From CAZIWX01 sp964543125 (GTDB lineage: Bacteria; Fidelibacterota; UBA8477), in contig CAZIWX010000060.1 in assembly GCA_964543125.1 (NCBI GenBank), positions 1-14,866 on the forward strand: DNA of 14,866 nt, written 5' to 3'. Below, piece by piece: positions 6,063-13,161 of this stretch. Position 1 is the first letter of the stretch. Each line of letters starts with the position of its first letter. The notes below the pieces were generated by a model. It saw nothing but the letters and a program-made list of their open reading frames with translations, ran no database searches and was not told the origin of the DNA. The translations under genes and the position numbers were made by a program.

Positions 6063-7766
6063 TTATTGCAGAATGATGTTTACCAGCTGGACCACATCCT
6101 GAACAGTTATGGCTTCGTCTTCATTTACATCGCCCGCGCAAATTTCAACGGGAGTTGGGGGCTCCCCCTGTTCCAGGATAATATTTACCAGACGGACCAG
6201 GTCGGTTACATCCAGGGCTCCGTCAGCGTTTATATCGCCGGGCGAACACTCGGCGATGATGGTGCTGTTAATGGAATAGCTGAAAGTAAAGTTAGAACCG
6301 CTGGTTTGTGTAACCACCGGAATAAGCGCCGCTTCGGAGGCACCACGCAGATCCAGCACAAAACTGCCGTTGTTGGCATTATCCAGGGGAATTTCACCCC
6401 AGCTCACACTATCCGGGAAGCGGACCGCCCACATGGCCGACAGCGCAACCCCGTCTTGTCCGTTGAACTGAATCTCCAAACCGTCTCGAAGACCGGTGGG
6501 CGGGAGCAAACGGATCATGCGGCCGGCCAGGTGTTCAAACGGGGAACCGTTGACATTCACCGGATAAGTGGTGTGTGTAGCTGAAAGCGTCGCGGTGGGG
6601 AACCCGGTAATCCCGGCTTCGTCGTATCCAAAAAGCGACTGCCCAAAACTTGTGGTTACCGCACGATTCCCGGTGAAATAATTCCAGACCACATATTCTT
6701 TAAAGGCACTGGCAAAGTTTTCGCCATTGCCGGTAAACAGTTGTTCATAGGATGAAAGCACACTCTGGTATGTATGGGTCTCGCGCCAGGTCCAGAAATA
6801 AAACAGAAAAGGCGCCTGAGTGTAAGAATTTCCGCCAAAGCGTTGATGAATGAAATCTTCCCAGGGATAATCTTCGTACGACCCAGTGCCACCATGATCC
6901 AGACTATAATTGGGATTGGAAAAAGGATCCTGGAAACCCATAAAATTCAGCATGGAATCGTTCACATAATCGTAAACAAATTCTTCCGCCCAGGTAGCGT
7001 CCAGTTCAACCCAACCACCTTCCGACCAATGAGAATGAACATATTGGGAGGCATGTTTGAATTCGTGGGCGGAAGTGACCTTCATGGCGCCCTTCACATT
7101 ACCCTCGGGGTCCTGATTACTGCCGAATCCGATGAAATTATTATGCAAAGTCAGTCGGGTCTGTTCGTTTCCGTCAACTCCACTCGTGGTGGTGACGCCG
7201 TAGGCCTGCATATTTTGAAAAGAAATATTGTACAACCCATCGCCTCCGGTGAGATTGGGACCGGCAAAACCAGCTGAATCGATCTCCATTTCCCACGTAT
7301 GCTCAAGGTACTGAGCCGCCCATTCCACATAATCCGGTACACCTGAAAAATCGTTGTCCGCGGCCGGTACGGCATTGGCGCCGGTAGTAGAATAGGTCAG
7401 GCGAAAATGCCCTCCGGGACTGTCATAAATTGACCGAATTGCGGGTGAGGGGTCCGGATTCAAATAGTGTTCGATTTCTGAAATGGTGCCGGGCCGCAGG
7501 CTGGTCTTCTCGCGCTCGTACTCAATGATAATTGGTGTTCCACAACGCATCCATTCTGGTTGAGCCGGCCGGAATTGTGGGTCCATCTTGCCCTGATCGT
7601 AGATGAGATAAATCTTATTCAGAATTTTTTTATCCAGGCTGATAGCGCCCTGCTGAAACGCGGCATCAATGGAGGCGATCGTTTGGGGCACGTTGCCCAG
7701 GACTACCGTGCTTCCCACCAGCAAGGTGAGTAAAGCTGTTCTTAGGTGCATTAAATTATCCCGCAT
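6063..7766 (-). CDS. Secreted putative metalloprotease with C-terminal dockerin-like tail
   Basis: This 567-residue exported protein begins with a signal peptide at about 6-25. The putative catalytic zinc motif is HEFKH at 234-238 within TSAHEFKHASQY, followed 16 residues on by ELDATWAEEFVYD (254-266), which offers Glu ligands. This arrangement resembles the MXAN_6640-type putative metalloprotease family. Residues about 270-500 are beta-rich and probably substrate- or surface-binding. The end carries two dockerin-like calcium-binding repeats, starting GDINADG at 510 and GDVNEDE at 545, each ending in LVNIIL. Repeat 2 has Glu where the loop normally has Gly. Met1 and Met6 are both possible starts; Met6 gives the better signal peptide and has GGGA upstream, but neither start has a strong Shine-Dalgarno. 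First gene of the operon with the CNBD and AI-2E genes. Protease activity is inferred from the motif. Confidence 0.88.
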   Translation of the reverse strand: MRDNLMHLRTALLTLLVGSTVVLGNVPQTIASIDAAFQQGAISLDKKILNKIYLIYDQGKMDPQFRPAQPEWMRCGTPIIIEYEREKTSLRPGTISEIEHYLNPDPSPAIRSIYDSPGGHFRLTYSTTGANAVPAADNDFSGVPDYVEWAAQYLEHTWEMEIDSAGFAGPNLTGGDGLYNISFQNMQAYGVTTTSGVDGNEQTRLTLHNNFIGFGSNQDPEGNVKGAMKVTSAHEFKHASQYVHSHWSEGGWVELDATWAEEFVYDYVNDSMLNFMGFQDPFSNPNYSLDHGGTGSYEDYPWEDFIHQRFGGNSYTQAPFLFYFWTWRETHTYQSVLSSYEQLFTGNGENFASAFKEYVVWNYFTGNRAVTTSFGQSLFGYDEAGITGFPTATLSATHTTYPVNVNGSPFEHLAGRMIRLLPPTGLRDGLEIQFNGQDGVALSAMWAVRFPDSVSWGEIPLDNANNGSFVLDLRGASEAALIPVVTQTSGSNFTFSYSINSTIIAECSPGDINADGALDVTDLVRLVNIILEQGEPPTPVEICAGDVNEDEAITVQDVVQLVNIILQ

Positions 7767-7878
7767 GTGATTAGTCCAAGTTTATGACATTTTGATGAGA
7801 TTCATCCACTTTTCTGATGATAGATAGGATTTGTGCAATGCCAAAAAATTCCAGTGTAATACCGGCCCGGTGGACAAT
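7767..7878. other. 112-bp intergenic region with a small dyad upstream of the dockerin gene
   Basis: No gene fits here. A GATGA-N3-TCATC dyad at 7794-7806 and, on the minus strand, a TAAACTTG at about 7778-7785 (one mismatch to the -7 motif TAnnTTTG, 10-11 nt before the start) are the only promoter-like marks. A T6 run on the minus strand at 7843-7848 has no convincing stem before it, so I do not call a terminator. Confidence 0.25.
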
Positions 7879-8259
7879 TTAGATTAATTTACCCAGAATA
7901 TATCCAATAACAACGCCAACCAGAAGCACAATGGTCAGCACACGGCTATTGACAACCTGGGTTCCATAGCCTTTTCGAATAAAAAATATTGAAACAAAAT
8001 ATCCCAGCGCATTCAGGAGCCAGAAAAAGGGGATGGAAAGAACTTTGATCAATAAAGGCCCCAGAAAAGGAACCAACCCGATGAGGGCGACCACACCGGC
8101 AAAAGCGTTGGACAGGATACCCACCAGGACTACCAGCCCGGCCATGAGCTTCTTGTCCCAATGCAAATTCAAGCCGAGGAGGATAAAGGCGGCCGTGGCG
8201 AGAATGAAAAGGATCGGCTTCCAGCTTGATTCTATAAAATCTTTAAGACGGGTAAACAT
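7879..8259 (-). CDS. Small hydrophobic membrane protein
   Basis: This 126-residue integral membrane protein is not recognised. Hydrophobic stretches at about 14-31, 39-62, 64-95 (possibly a hairpin broken at IPFF) and 107-124 predict four helices with few polar residues; IFFIRKGYGTQ (91-101) is the only loop with several charges. It is the last gene of the run from mgtE through the glycosyltransferase and DUF3108-like genes, 11 nt after the latter, so a role alongside those envelope proteins is plausible but unproven. It has no Shine-Dalgarno. A TAATTTTC motif lies 6 nt before the ATG and overlaps the stop of the preceding gene. Confidence 0.75.
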   Translation of the reverse strand: MFTRLKDFIESSWKPILFILATAAFILLGLNLHWDKKLMAGLVVLVGILSNAFAGVVALIGLVPFLGPLLIKVLSIPFFWLLNALGYFVSIFFIRKGYGTQVVNSRVLTIVLLVGVVIGYILGKLI

Positions 8260-8265
8260 CGGGCG

Positions 8266-8273
8266 GAAAATTA
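8266..8273 (-). promoter_or_regulatory. TAnnTTTC motif before the 126-aa membrane protein
   Basis: On the minus strand TAATTTTC ends 6 nt before the ATG at 8259 and its TAA is the stop codon of the preceding gene. It fits the -7-like pattern seen at other starts lacking a Shine-Dalgarno, but has no TTG at 20 nt. It could be an internal promoter, a non-Shine-Dalgarno start signal, or a by-product of the stop codon. Confidence 0.15.
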
Positions 8274-9041
8274 ATCGGTTTGGGCTACATAAGCATCATT
8301 TTTAACCACGGTCAAAAGGACCGCACCGGGAAACTTTCCAACCTTGGCTTGGACCACCCGGGGCGTGTTGTCAAGCCAAAGTTCCAAGGTGCTGCCATCC
8401 GTTCCTAAAAAATCCATCAATACATCGGTTCGGCTCCAAATCGCCTGTCCGTGATCATATTCAAGCGTGATTTTCAGGTGGTTTGTCCAAGTAGCTTGTC
8501 CGGCCATGGTTATCTGCTCAGCACCCTGATTCGTGACCTGTGCAGTGAGAAATTTACCTTCAATCTGAATGGGCAAGGTAAAGGGGTATTGTAGTGATTT
8601 GAACTTGTGTTCCAACCAATGCACAGCGGCAAAAACACTGCGCACCCCCGGTTCAAGAGGTAGGCTGGTTTGAGCGTCACGAAATTCGATCCGGGACAAT
8701 TTTTGATTGTAAATGGTGGTAAGATTCTGACGGAAGCCACTCTCCAAAATCCTTTTATCACTTGCCAGGGGCGTATAATCCCGAGTCTGAAATGTCGCAC
8801 CATACTCATTGTGAACCGGATGAAATTGCGCCCAGAACGGCTTGATCTGGTTATCGTACAGAACCGTGGTCAGACTGTCATTTTGCTGAAAGGTCTCATA
8901 ACAATCCAAAACCGGAATTCCAAAATAGGAGACGAGGTAATGGGTTTTACGTATGCTGGTTTGCGAATAGGCAAGAGTTGGCTGAAGAATCAACCCGATC
9001 AAAACAATCCCGCGCATGATCAAAACGCCCCGAAGGCTCAT
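8271..9041 (-). CDS. DUF3108-like exported protein
   Basis: I place the start at ATG 9041, giving 256 residues, because it forms an ATGA overlap with the stop of the upstream glycosyltransferase gene and begins a clear signal peptide (hydrophobic core about 11-20, cleavage near AYSQ at 24-27). The longer reading upstream would put 39 charged residues before the signal. A second ATG at 9017 is an alternative. The mature protein is beta-rich. The pattern of a central PFTLPIQIEGKFL strand pair (153-165) and a late LWLDNTPRVVQAKVGKFPGA segment (221-240) resembles DUF3108 periplasmic or outer-membrane-associated proteins, whose function is unknown. Tight coupling to a membrane glycosyltransferase suggests handling of an envelope glycan or glycolipid. 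The family match is by eye. Confidence 0.78.
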   Translation of the reverse strand: MSLRGVLIMRGIVLIGLILQPTLAYSQTSIRKTHYLVSYFGIPVLDCYETFQQNDSLTTVLYDNQIKPFWAQFHPVHNEYGATFQTRDYTPLASDKRILESGFRQNLTTIYNQKLSRIEFRDAQTSLPLEPGVRSVFAAVHWLEHKFKSLQYPFTLPIQIEGKFLTAQVTNQGAEQITMAGQATWTNHLKITLEYDHGQAIWSRTDVLMDFLGTDGSTLELWLDNTPRVVQAKVGKFPGAVLLTVVKNDAYVAQTD

Positions 9042-10135
9042 TGCTTCCACTCGAACTTTCCCAGCAGTCCCATGATAGCCACATAGGGAATGTAGATCGG
9101 TTGCAGGAGAAACCACAGGGGATAGAGCAGCAGGCCGTGAAATTGTTTGAAGCGCCAACCGGCGGTTAGAAGGACGGCGCCTTCAAAAATAAATTTCAAA
9201 ATTGCCCAGCGCGGTAATTCGTGCAATCCCAGGATTCCACCCACCAAGAGCGCCAGGTTTGTCATAAAGGCTGATAACAGAAAAAACCAGAACAGGAATT
9301 CGCGCTTTTCCAGGCCTCGCGAATTGGAGGCCCAACGAATCCGTTGATTCAAAAACCCGGTAAGTGTTTCCGGGGCATTCGTAAAAATGTGGTGCCGGGG
9401 ATCAAAGCTAAAGTGAACCTTGGCATGGGGGAGTTTAGCAATACTCTGGATAAGAAAAATATCGTCATCCGCCATCTGTCCGGCGCTTTGTTCAAAACCG
9501 CCAATGGCGGTGAAAGCTGACCGGCGGTAGGCTAGGTTGCTACCCGAGCCGCTCCAAATTTTACCCTTTTGTAACATACCCACATTGGCGGCGACCAGGG
9601 CTAAAAAGTCCAAGGCCTGGTATCTGCTCAGGAATCCATGCCCTTTGAAATTCACGTAACCCAAAACCAGTTGGGTTTCAGCATCGAAATTTTCAACGCC
9701 GCTGGCCACCCACTCAGAACCAACGCGGCAATCACCATCCGTCTGAAAGATGATTTCAGCCTGCGTTTTGCGGATACACTGGGTCAAAGCAAATTTTTTA
9801 GGCGCCAGGGTGGTGCTGGCTGCGTGAATCCGCAGGCCGCTGATATTAGGGACTTTTCGGCTATGCTCGCTGATGATCTGCCACGTGTCGTCCGTGGAAC
9901 GATCGTCCGCAATAATCACCTCCAGCAAATTCCGGGGATAGGATTGCTTTTCAAGATCATTTAATAGATTACCGAGATTGGAGGCTTCATTGCGGGCAGA
10001 AATAATCACAGCCACACGGGGCCGCCATTGATTATGGCGTTCCGGCGTTTGTTTTCGTAAACCTAAAATAATGAGTACGGTGAAGAAGAGGTAAATACCG
10101 AGGAAAAACGAGAAAAGGAGACTTGGAATAATCAC
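9038..10135 (-). CDS. Membrane-bound family 2 glycosyltransferase, processive type
   Basis: This 365-residue enzyme has one N-terminal membrane helix (about 4-25), a cytoplasmic GT-A domain (40-275) and C-terminal helices at about 280-303, 311-327 and 334-356. Catalytic motifs are in order: SARNE at 46-50, DDRSTDDT at 77-84 for the nucleotide, TDGD at 132-135 (the DxD-type metal site), ADDD at 222-225 and QRIRW at 264-268, the (Q/R)xxRW signature of processive GT2 enzymes such as cellulose or hyaluronan synthases and some glycolipid transferases. It probably adds sugars from a nucleotide donor to a lipid or growing glycan at the inner membrane. The start is GTG: an in-frame stop lies 15-17 nt upstream and the next in-frame ATG is far inside the domain. 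No Shine-Dalgarno is seen. It follows mgtE by 33 nt and overlaps the DUF3108-like gene by ATGA. Confidence 0.93.
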   Translation of the reverse strand: MIIPSLLFSFFLGIYLFFTVLIILGLRKQTPERHNQWRPRVAVIISARNEASNLGNLLNDLEKQSYPRNLLEVIIADDRSTDDTWQIISEHSRKVPNISGLRIHAASTTLAPKKFALTQCIRKTQAEIIFQTDGDCRVGSEWVASGVENFDAETQLVLGYVNFKGHGFLSRYQALDFLALVAANVGMLQKGKIWSGSGSNLAYRRSAFTAIGGFEQSAGQMADDDIFLIQSIAKLPHAKVHFSFDPRHHIFTNAPETLTGFLNQRIRWASNSRGLEKREFLFWFFLLSAFMTNLALLVGGILGLHELPRWAILKFIFEGAVLLTAGWRFKQFHGLLLYPLWFLLQPIYIPYVAIMGLLGKFEWKQ

Positions 10136-10168
10136 AATTAGGTTGATGTGCTACCGCATGGACCCTGA

Positions 10169-11548
10169 CTAAAGAACGAAGATACCGGCGATAAGGAAGT
10201 ACAGTAAAACCCCAAAAATATCGACACTCGTTGTGACGAAGGGACCCGTGGAAACAGCTGGATCAAGATTCAATTTGTCTAAAACCAAGGGGACGAGCGA
10301 TCCAATGGTTCCGGCTGCTATCATTGCCGACAGGAGACCCGCACAAACCGTAATTCCTAAATGGAGCGGTGACATGGCTTCCGGATCGAGGTAGCCCATG
10401 ATCCCCATAATATAAGCAGCGAGGCCCAACAGGGCCCCGTACACCAGTCCCAGAATCATACCGATCCGCAATTCCTTGAAAATGATTTTAAATGCTGCTG
10501 AACGCTCGACTCTGCCGGTTGCCAGACCTCTAACAACTATGGTTGAGGCCTGGGTTCCCACATTGCCGGCCATTCCCGTGATGATGGGCAGAAACGAAGC
10601 TAAGGCTAAAACTTTAACCAGGGTTGCCTGAAATCCCAAGATGATGGATGCCGCTAGAAGTCCACCGACCCAACTGGCGAACAGCCACGGCAAGCGGGTT
10701 TTGACATTGCCTAGCACATTACGCGAAATGATCTCGCCATCCCGGCCGGCACCGGCCATTTGGAGGAAATCTTCAGTGGCTTCTTCGCGGATAACATCGA
10801 TGACATCATCCACGGTGACAATGCCCAATAGTTTATTGCTGTGATCCACAACGGGAACCGCCAAAATGTTGTACCGGGAAACGACCTGGGCGACCTCTTC
10901 CTGATCCATATCGGGATGGACCGCGTGAACCCGGGTGATCATGATATCCCTTAAAACGCGATTGGGACGCGCCATTATCAAATCCCGCAGGGAAATTACC
11001 CCCACCAAATGCTGCCGCTCATCAATCACATAGAGGTAAAACACCATCTCCTGATCTTCATTGTTCTGAATTGAGGCGATGGCCTCTTTGGCGGTGATGT
11101 TTTCATGGAGCGAGAATACTTCGGTGGTCATGAGCGCCCCGGCACTATTCTCCGCGTAAGCCATGAGCTGCTCCATCGCCTTGGATTCGCTGCCTTTCAA
11201 GCGCGCCAGAATCTCGGCCGCCTGTTCATCGGGTAGTAACCTCAGGATATAAGCCTCATCATCCGAGGAAAGTTCTTTAAATAGCGTCAGCGTTTTTTGA
11301 ACCGGTAAATCGGATAATAATTCCTCAACCAGGTTGTCATCCAACTCGGCCAGCATCTCGGCGGCCTGGGTGACCGTGGGGATCATGAGAAAAACATCCG
11401 CCCGCTCCTCCTCGGTCAGATGACGAAAAATGAGCGCCAGGTCGGCCGAATGTATCTTTGCCAACAGATTCTCAAGATTGTTCTTGGCATGGCGCCGGAG
11501 CAGGCGTCTAACGGTATCTACATGCAGGTGGAGATCGCGGGAACTCAT
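10169..11548 (-). CDS. mgtE: Magnesium transporter MgtE
   Basis: This is a Mg2+-gated channel of the inner membrane, 459 residues, the usual length. The layout is complete: a helical N domain (about 25-130, with the IHSADLALIFRHL start), CBS domain 1 (about 137-195), CBS domain 2 (about 200-258), a plug helix (about 260-285) and five membrane helices (about 288-459). The pore signature GMAGNVGTQASTIVVRGLATG (325-345) and the last-helix motif DPAVSTGPFVTTSVD (429-443) are intact; Asp443 is in the position of the pore Asp that selects Mg2+. In the family, Mg2+ binding to the N and CBS domains closes the pore. There is no M-box riboswitch: only 100 nt separate it from the next gene. A TTG-N20-TAACTTTG promoter ends 5 nt before the ATG, so the transcript is probably leaderless. 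Confidence 0.97.
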   Translation of the reverse strand: MSSRDLHLHVDTVRRLLRRHAKNNLENLLAKIHSADLALIFRHLTEEERADVFLMIPTVTQAAEMLAELDDNLVEELLSDLPVQKTLTLFKELSSDDEAYILRLLPDEQAAEILARLKGSESKAMEQLMAYAENSAGALMTTEVFSLHENITAKEAIASIQNNEDQEMVFYLYVIDERQHLVGVISLRDLIMARPNRVLRDIMITRVHAVHPDMDQEEVAQVVSRYNILAVPVVDHSNKLLGIVTVDDVIDVIREEATEDFLQMAGAGRDGEIISRNVLGNVKTRLPWLFASWVGGLLAASIILGFQATLVKVLALASFLPIITGMAGNVGTQASTIVVRGLATGRVERSAAFKIIFKELRIGMILGLVYGALLGLAAYIMGIMGYLDPEAMSPLHLGITVCAGLLSAMIAAGTIGSLVPLVLDKLNLDPAVSTGPFVTTSVDIFGVLLYFLIAGIFVL

Positions 11549-11553
11549 GGCCG

Positions 11554-11584
11554 CAAAGTTAATTTTTGGGTTTATTTAAGTCAA
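11554..11584 (-). promoter_or_regulatory. Bacteroidota-type promoter TTG-N20-TAACTTTG before mgtE
   Basis: On the minus strand TTG (11584-11582), exactly 20 nt, then TAACTTTG (11561-11554), a full match to the Bacteroidota -7 element TAnnTTTG. It ends 5 nt before the ATG at 11548, so the mRNA would be leaderless or nearly so. The same TTG can be read as a sigma70-like TTGACT, but the matching -10 at 17 nt is poor. Confidence 0.45.
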
Positions 11585-11610
11585 TTAAGGGCTTGCCCCG
11601 GAATGAAATA

Positions 11611-11639
11611 ATTCTATCCCGGTTTTTACCTGGAAGAAT
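11611..11639 (-). terminator. Interrupted hairpin after the glycosyltransferase gene
   Basis: ATTCT (11611-11615) pairs with AGAAT (11635-11639), and inside it CCCGGT (11618-11623) with ACCTGG (11628-11633) around a TTTT loop, with one mismatch and a small internal loop. It begins 10 nt past the stop of the 282-residue glycosyltransferase gene (minus strand). Only a weak T-rich tract (TATTT) follows on that strand, so this may be a weak or factor-assisted terminator. Confidence 0.35.
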
Positions 11640-11648
11640 GCACACGTT

Positions 11649-12497
11649 TTAGGGCAGTCTCAGCAACATTTTCCGATAGGATTTGACTTTGTTGGTGTAA
11701 TAGGTGAACAAGGCGTGATTATTGTGTCTTCCGGCTCCGGTGGCCACGATGGTACCTTTAGTGATGAGTTCCTCCAGTACCGCACGCTGCAAATCCGAAG
11801 GCAGTTCAGAATCCAAATGTTTTTCCATTGCCAAAATGCGATAACGATCCAGCCCCCATTCGGCTGTGCTCAACTGATCCGAATGGCCGCCGGTTTTTGT
11901 GACCAGCGCTTCGTTCACCAAACCGACGGGATAAGCCCGTGTAATTCTTAACCACAAATCGTAGTCTTCACATACGGGCAGATTCTCGTCGAATCCCCCA
12001 ACTTCAGTCCACAGCGTTTTCTCAAACATAACGGCCGAAGGACTGATCAGACACAGTGGTAAACTAACTTTGAAAATGTGACCGGCCGGTTTGGTGTGTT
12101 TTCGCCGGGGATTTACCCGGCGGCCGCCGCGAATCCAAATCTCATCCGTTTGACTGATGCGTAACCCGGGGTGGACCCGGTGATATTCCACTTGGCGCTT
12201 CAGCTTTTCCGGTTGCCAATAATCATCCGAATCCAGCAGGGCGATCCAGCGCGAGCGGGCAGCCTCGATCCCCCGGTTGCGAGCGAAAGAAACACCACGA
12301 TTTTCATCGAGGTGCAAGATTCGGATATTACCCTGATATCGGTCGAGCACCTCGATCGTCTCATCCAGGGACCCATCATCCACGACGATGATCTCCGCGG
12401 GTGGATACGTCTGAGCCAAAACGGAATCAAGGGCTTTAGGTAAAAAAGCAGCTCGATTGAAGGTCGGAATGATGACTGCCACGGAAAAATCAGCCAT
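11649..12497 (-). CDS. Family 2 glycosyltransferase, soluble
   Basis: This 282-residue GT-A enzyme transfers a sugar from a nucleotide donor to a glycan or lipid-linked acceptor on the cytoplasmic face. I chose ATG 12497 rather than ATG 12590 because the fold starts at once (VAVIIPTFNR at 6-15) and the longer start would run 100 nt back into the upstream gene. Motifs: VVDDGS at 38-43, the DSDDYW metal site at 89-94, and CEDYDLWLR at 177-185 with the catalytic-base Asp. No membrane helices are seen, and the C-terminus is basic (KVKSYRKMLLR), which may favour membrane binding. It overlaps the upstream nucleosidase gene by 8 nt, so translation is probably coupled. The acceptor is unknown; no polysaccharide cluster surrounds it. 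Confidence 0.93.
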   Translation of the reverse strand: MADFSVAVIIPTFNRAAFLPKALDSVLAQTYPPAEIIVVDDGSLDETIEVLDRYQGNIRILHLDENRGVSFARNRGIEAARSRWIALLDSDDYWQPEKLKRQVEYHRVHPGLRISQTDEIWIRGGRRVNPRRKHTKPAGHIFKVSLPLCLISPSAVMFEKTLWTEVGGFDENLPVCEDYDLWLRITRAYPVGLVNEALVTKTGGHSDQLSTAEWGLDRYRILAMEKHLDSELPSDLQRAVLEELITKGTIVATGAGRHNNHALFTYYTNKVKSYRKMLLRLP

Positions 12498-13104
12498 TGA
12501 TGATCGCTTCCCAATTAGTGAGAACAAAGGTTTGAAGCCGGCGGGCCTGTTGTCGAAAATGGCTGAGGAATGTGGTGATGGCGGAATCATCAGCGAGATC
12601 AGAGATCGCCCTCAAGGTTAACAGGGGAATCTGGTGCTCCACGCAAAATTGCGCCATGGCAAATGATTCCATATCAACCGCCAAGGCACCTGTTTTTGCC
12701 CGTAGTTGCCCTCTTTTTTCGGCCGACTTTACCCCGGTTCGAGTCGATACAAAGCGGCAGGGCTTGAGTGTTGGTAATTCCGGTAGTTGAAAAACCGGGG
12801 GCGTGATTATGCTTCCTGATTCATCCGAAAAACCGGTTCCCAGAATGAAATCGCCGATTTTCAGACCGGGATCCAGGGTTCCGCTCACGCCCACCTGTAA
12901 AATTTTGGCGGGTTCCGAAGCGTCAAGCTGATTAAGGACTTTCCGCGTTTGAGATAAGCCAACGCCGGTCCGCAGGAGGTGGATCTCCTCGTTACAAACA
13001 TACAAGACGCCCGGTTTACCCAATGATCGCCATGACCGGTAACCCCAGTGATCCAGCAGGAGTTTTAACTCAGTTTTCAGGGCGCCGGCGACGAGAATTT
13101 CCAT
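12490..13104 (-). CDS. MTA/SAH nucleosidase-like phosphorylase-superfamily enzyme
   Basis: This 204-residue protein of the nucleoside phosphorylase (PNP/UDP-1) superfamily most resembles 5'-methylthioadenosine/S-adenosylhomocysteine nucleosidases, which cleave adenine from MTA, SAH or 5'-deoxyadenosine. Landmarks: Glu12 at the end of the first strand (MEILVAGALKTE), GVSGTLDPGLKIGD at 72-85, VDMES at 143-147 with the ribose-binding Glu146, and RAISDLAD at 165-172 with the catalytic Asp169. The protein is about 25 residues shorter than E. coli Mtn and lacks its SGDAFI segment, so futalosine or another nucleoside is possible. ATG 13104 is preferred; a TTG two codons earlier (13110) is open. No Shine-Dalgarno is seen; TAAGTTTG ends 3 nt before the ATG. 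It heads a two-gene unit with the glycosyltransferase. Confidence 0.85.
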   Translation of the reverse strand: MEILVAGALKTELKLLLDHWGYRSWRSLGKPGVLYVCNEEIHLLRTGVGLSQTRKVLNQLDASEPAKILQVGVSGTLDPGLKIGDFILGTGFSDESGSIITPPVFQLPELPTLKPCRFVSTRTGVKSAEKRGQLRAKTGALAVDMESFAMAQFCVEHQIPLLTLRAISDLADDSAITTFLSHFRQQARRLQTFVLTNWEAIING

Positions 13105-13107
13105 TCC

Positions 13108-13115
13108 CAAACTTA
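13108..13115 (-). promoter_or_regulatory. TAAGTTTG (-7-like) motif before the nucleosidase gene
   Basis: On the minus strand this full match to TAnnTTTG ends 3 nt before the ATG at 13104, where no Shine-Dalgarno exists. No exact TTG lies 19-21 nt upstream (CTGG is the nearest), so it is a weaker promoter candidate than the mgtE copy. Confidence 0.3.
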
Positions 13116-13161
13116 GTCGAATTCCCCGGTGTCTTCCAGTCTCGGTTTTGTAGTGAAATAC

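Noticed and set aside
6021..6584. 187-codon plus-strand frame opposite the dockerin repeats
   Set aside because: Covers the dockerin-coding region in antisense; the minus-strand frame has recognisable calcium-loop repeats.
11549..11648. Possible M-box magnesium riboswitch before mgtE
   Set aside because: Only 100 nt are available, no M-box helices are visible, and a promoter-like element abuts the start codon.
12498..12590. Longer N-terminus (ATG 12590) for the second glycosyltransferase
   Set aside because: It would add 31 residues with no fold and overlap the nucleosidase gene by 100 nt; the Rossmann-type first strand starts at once after ATG 12497.
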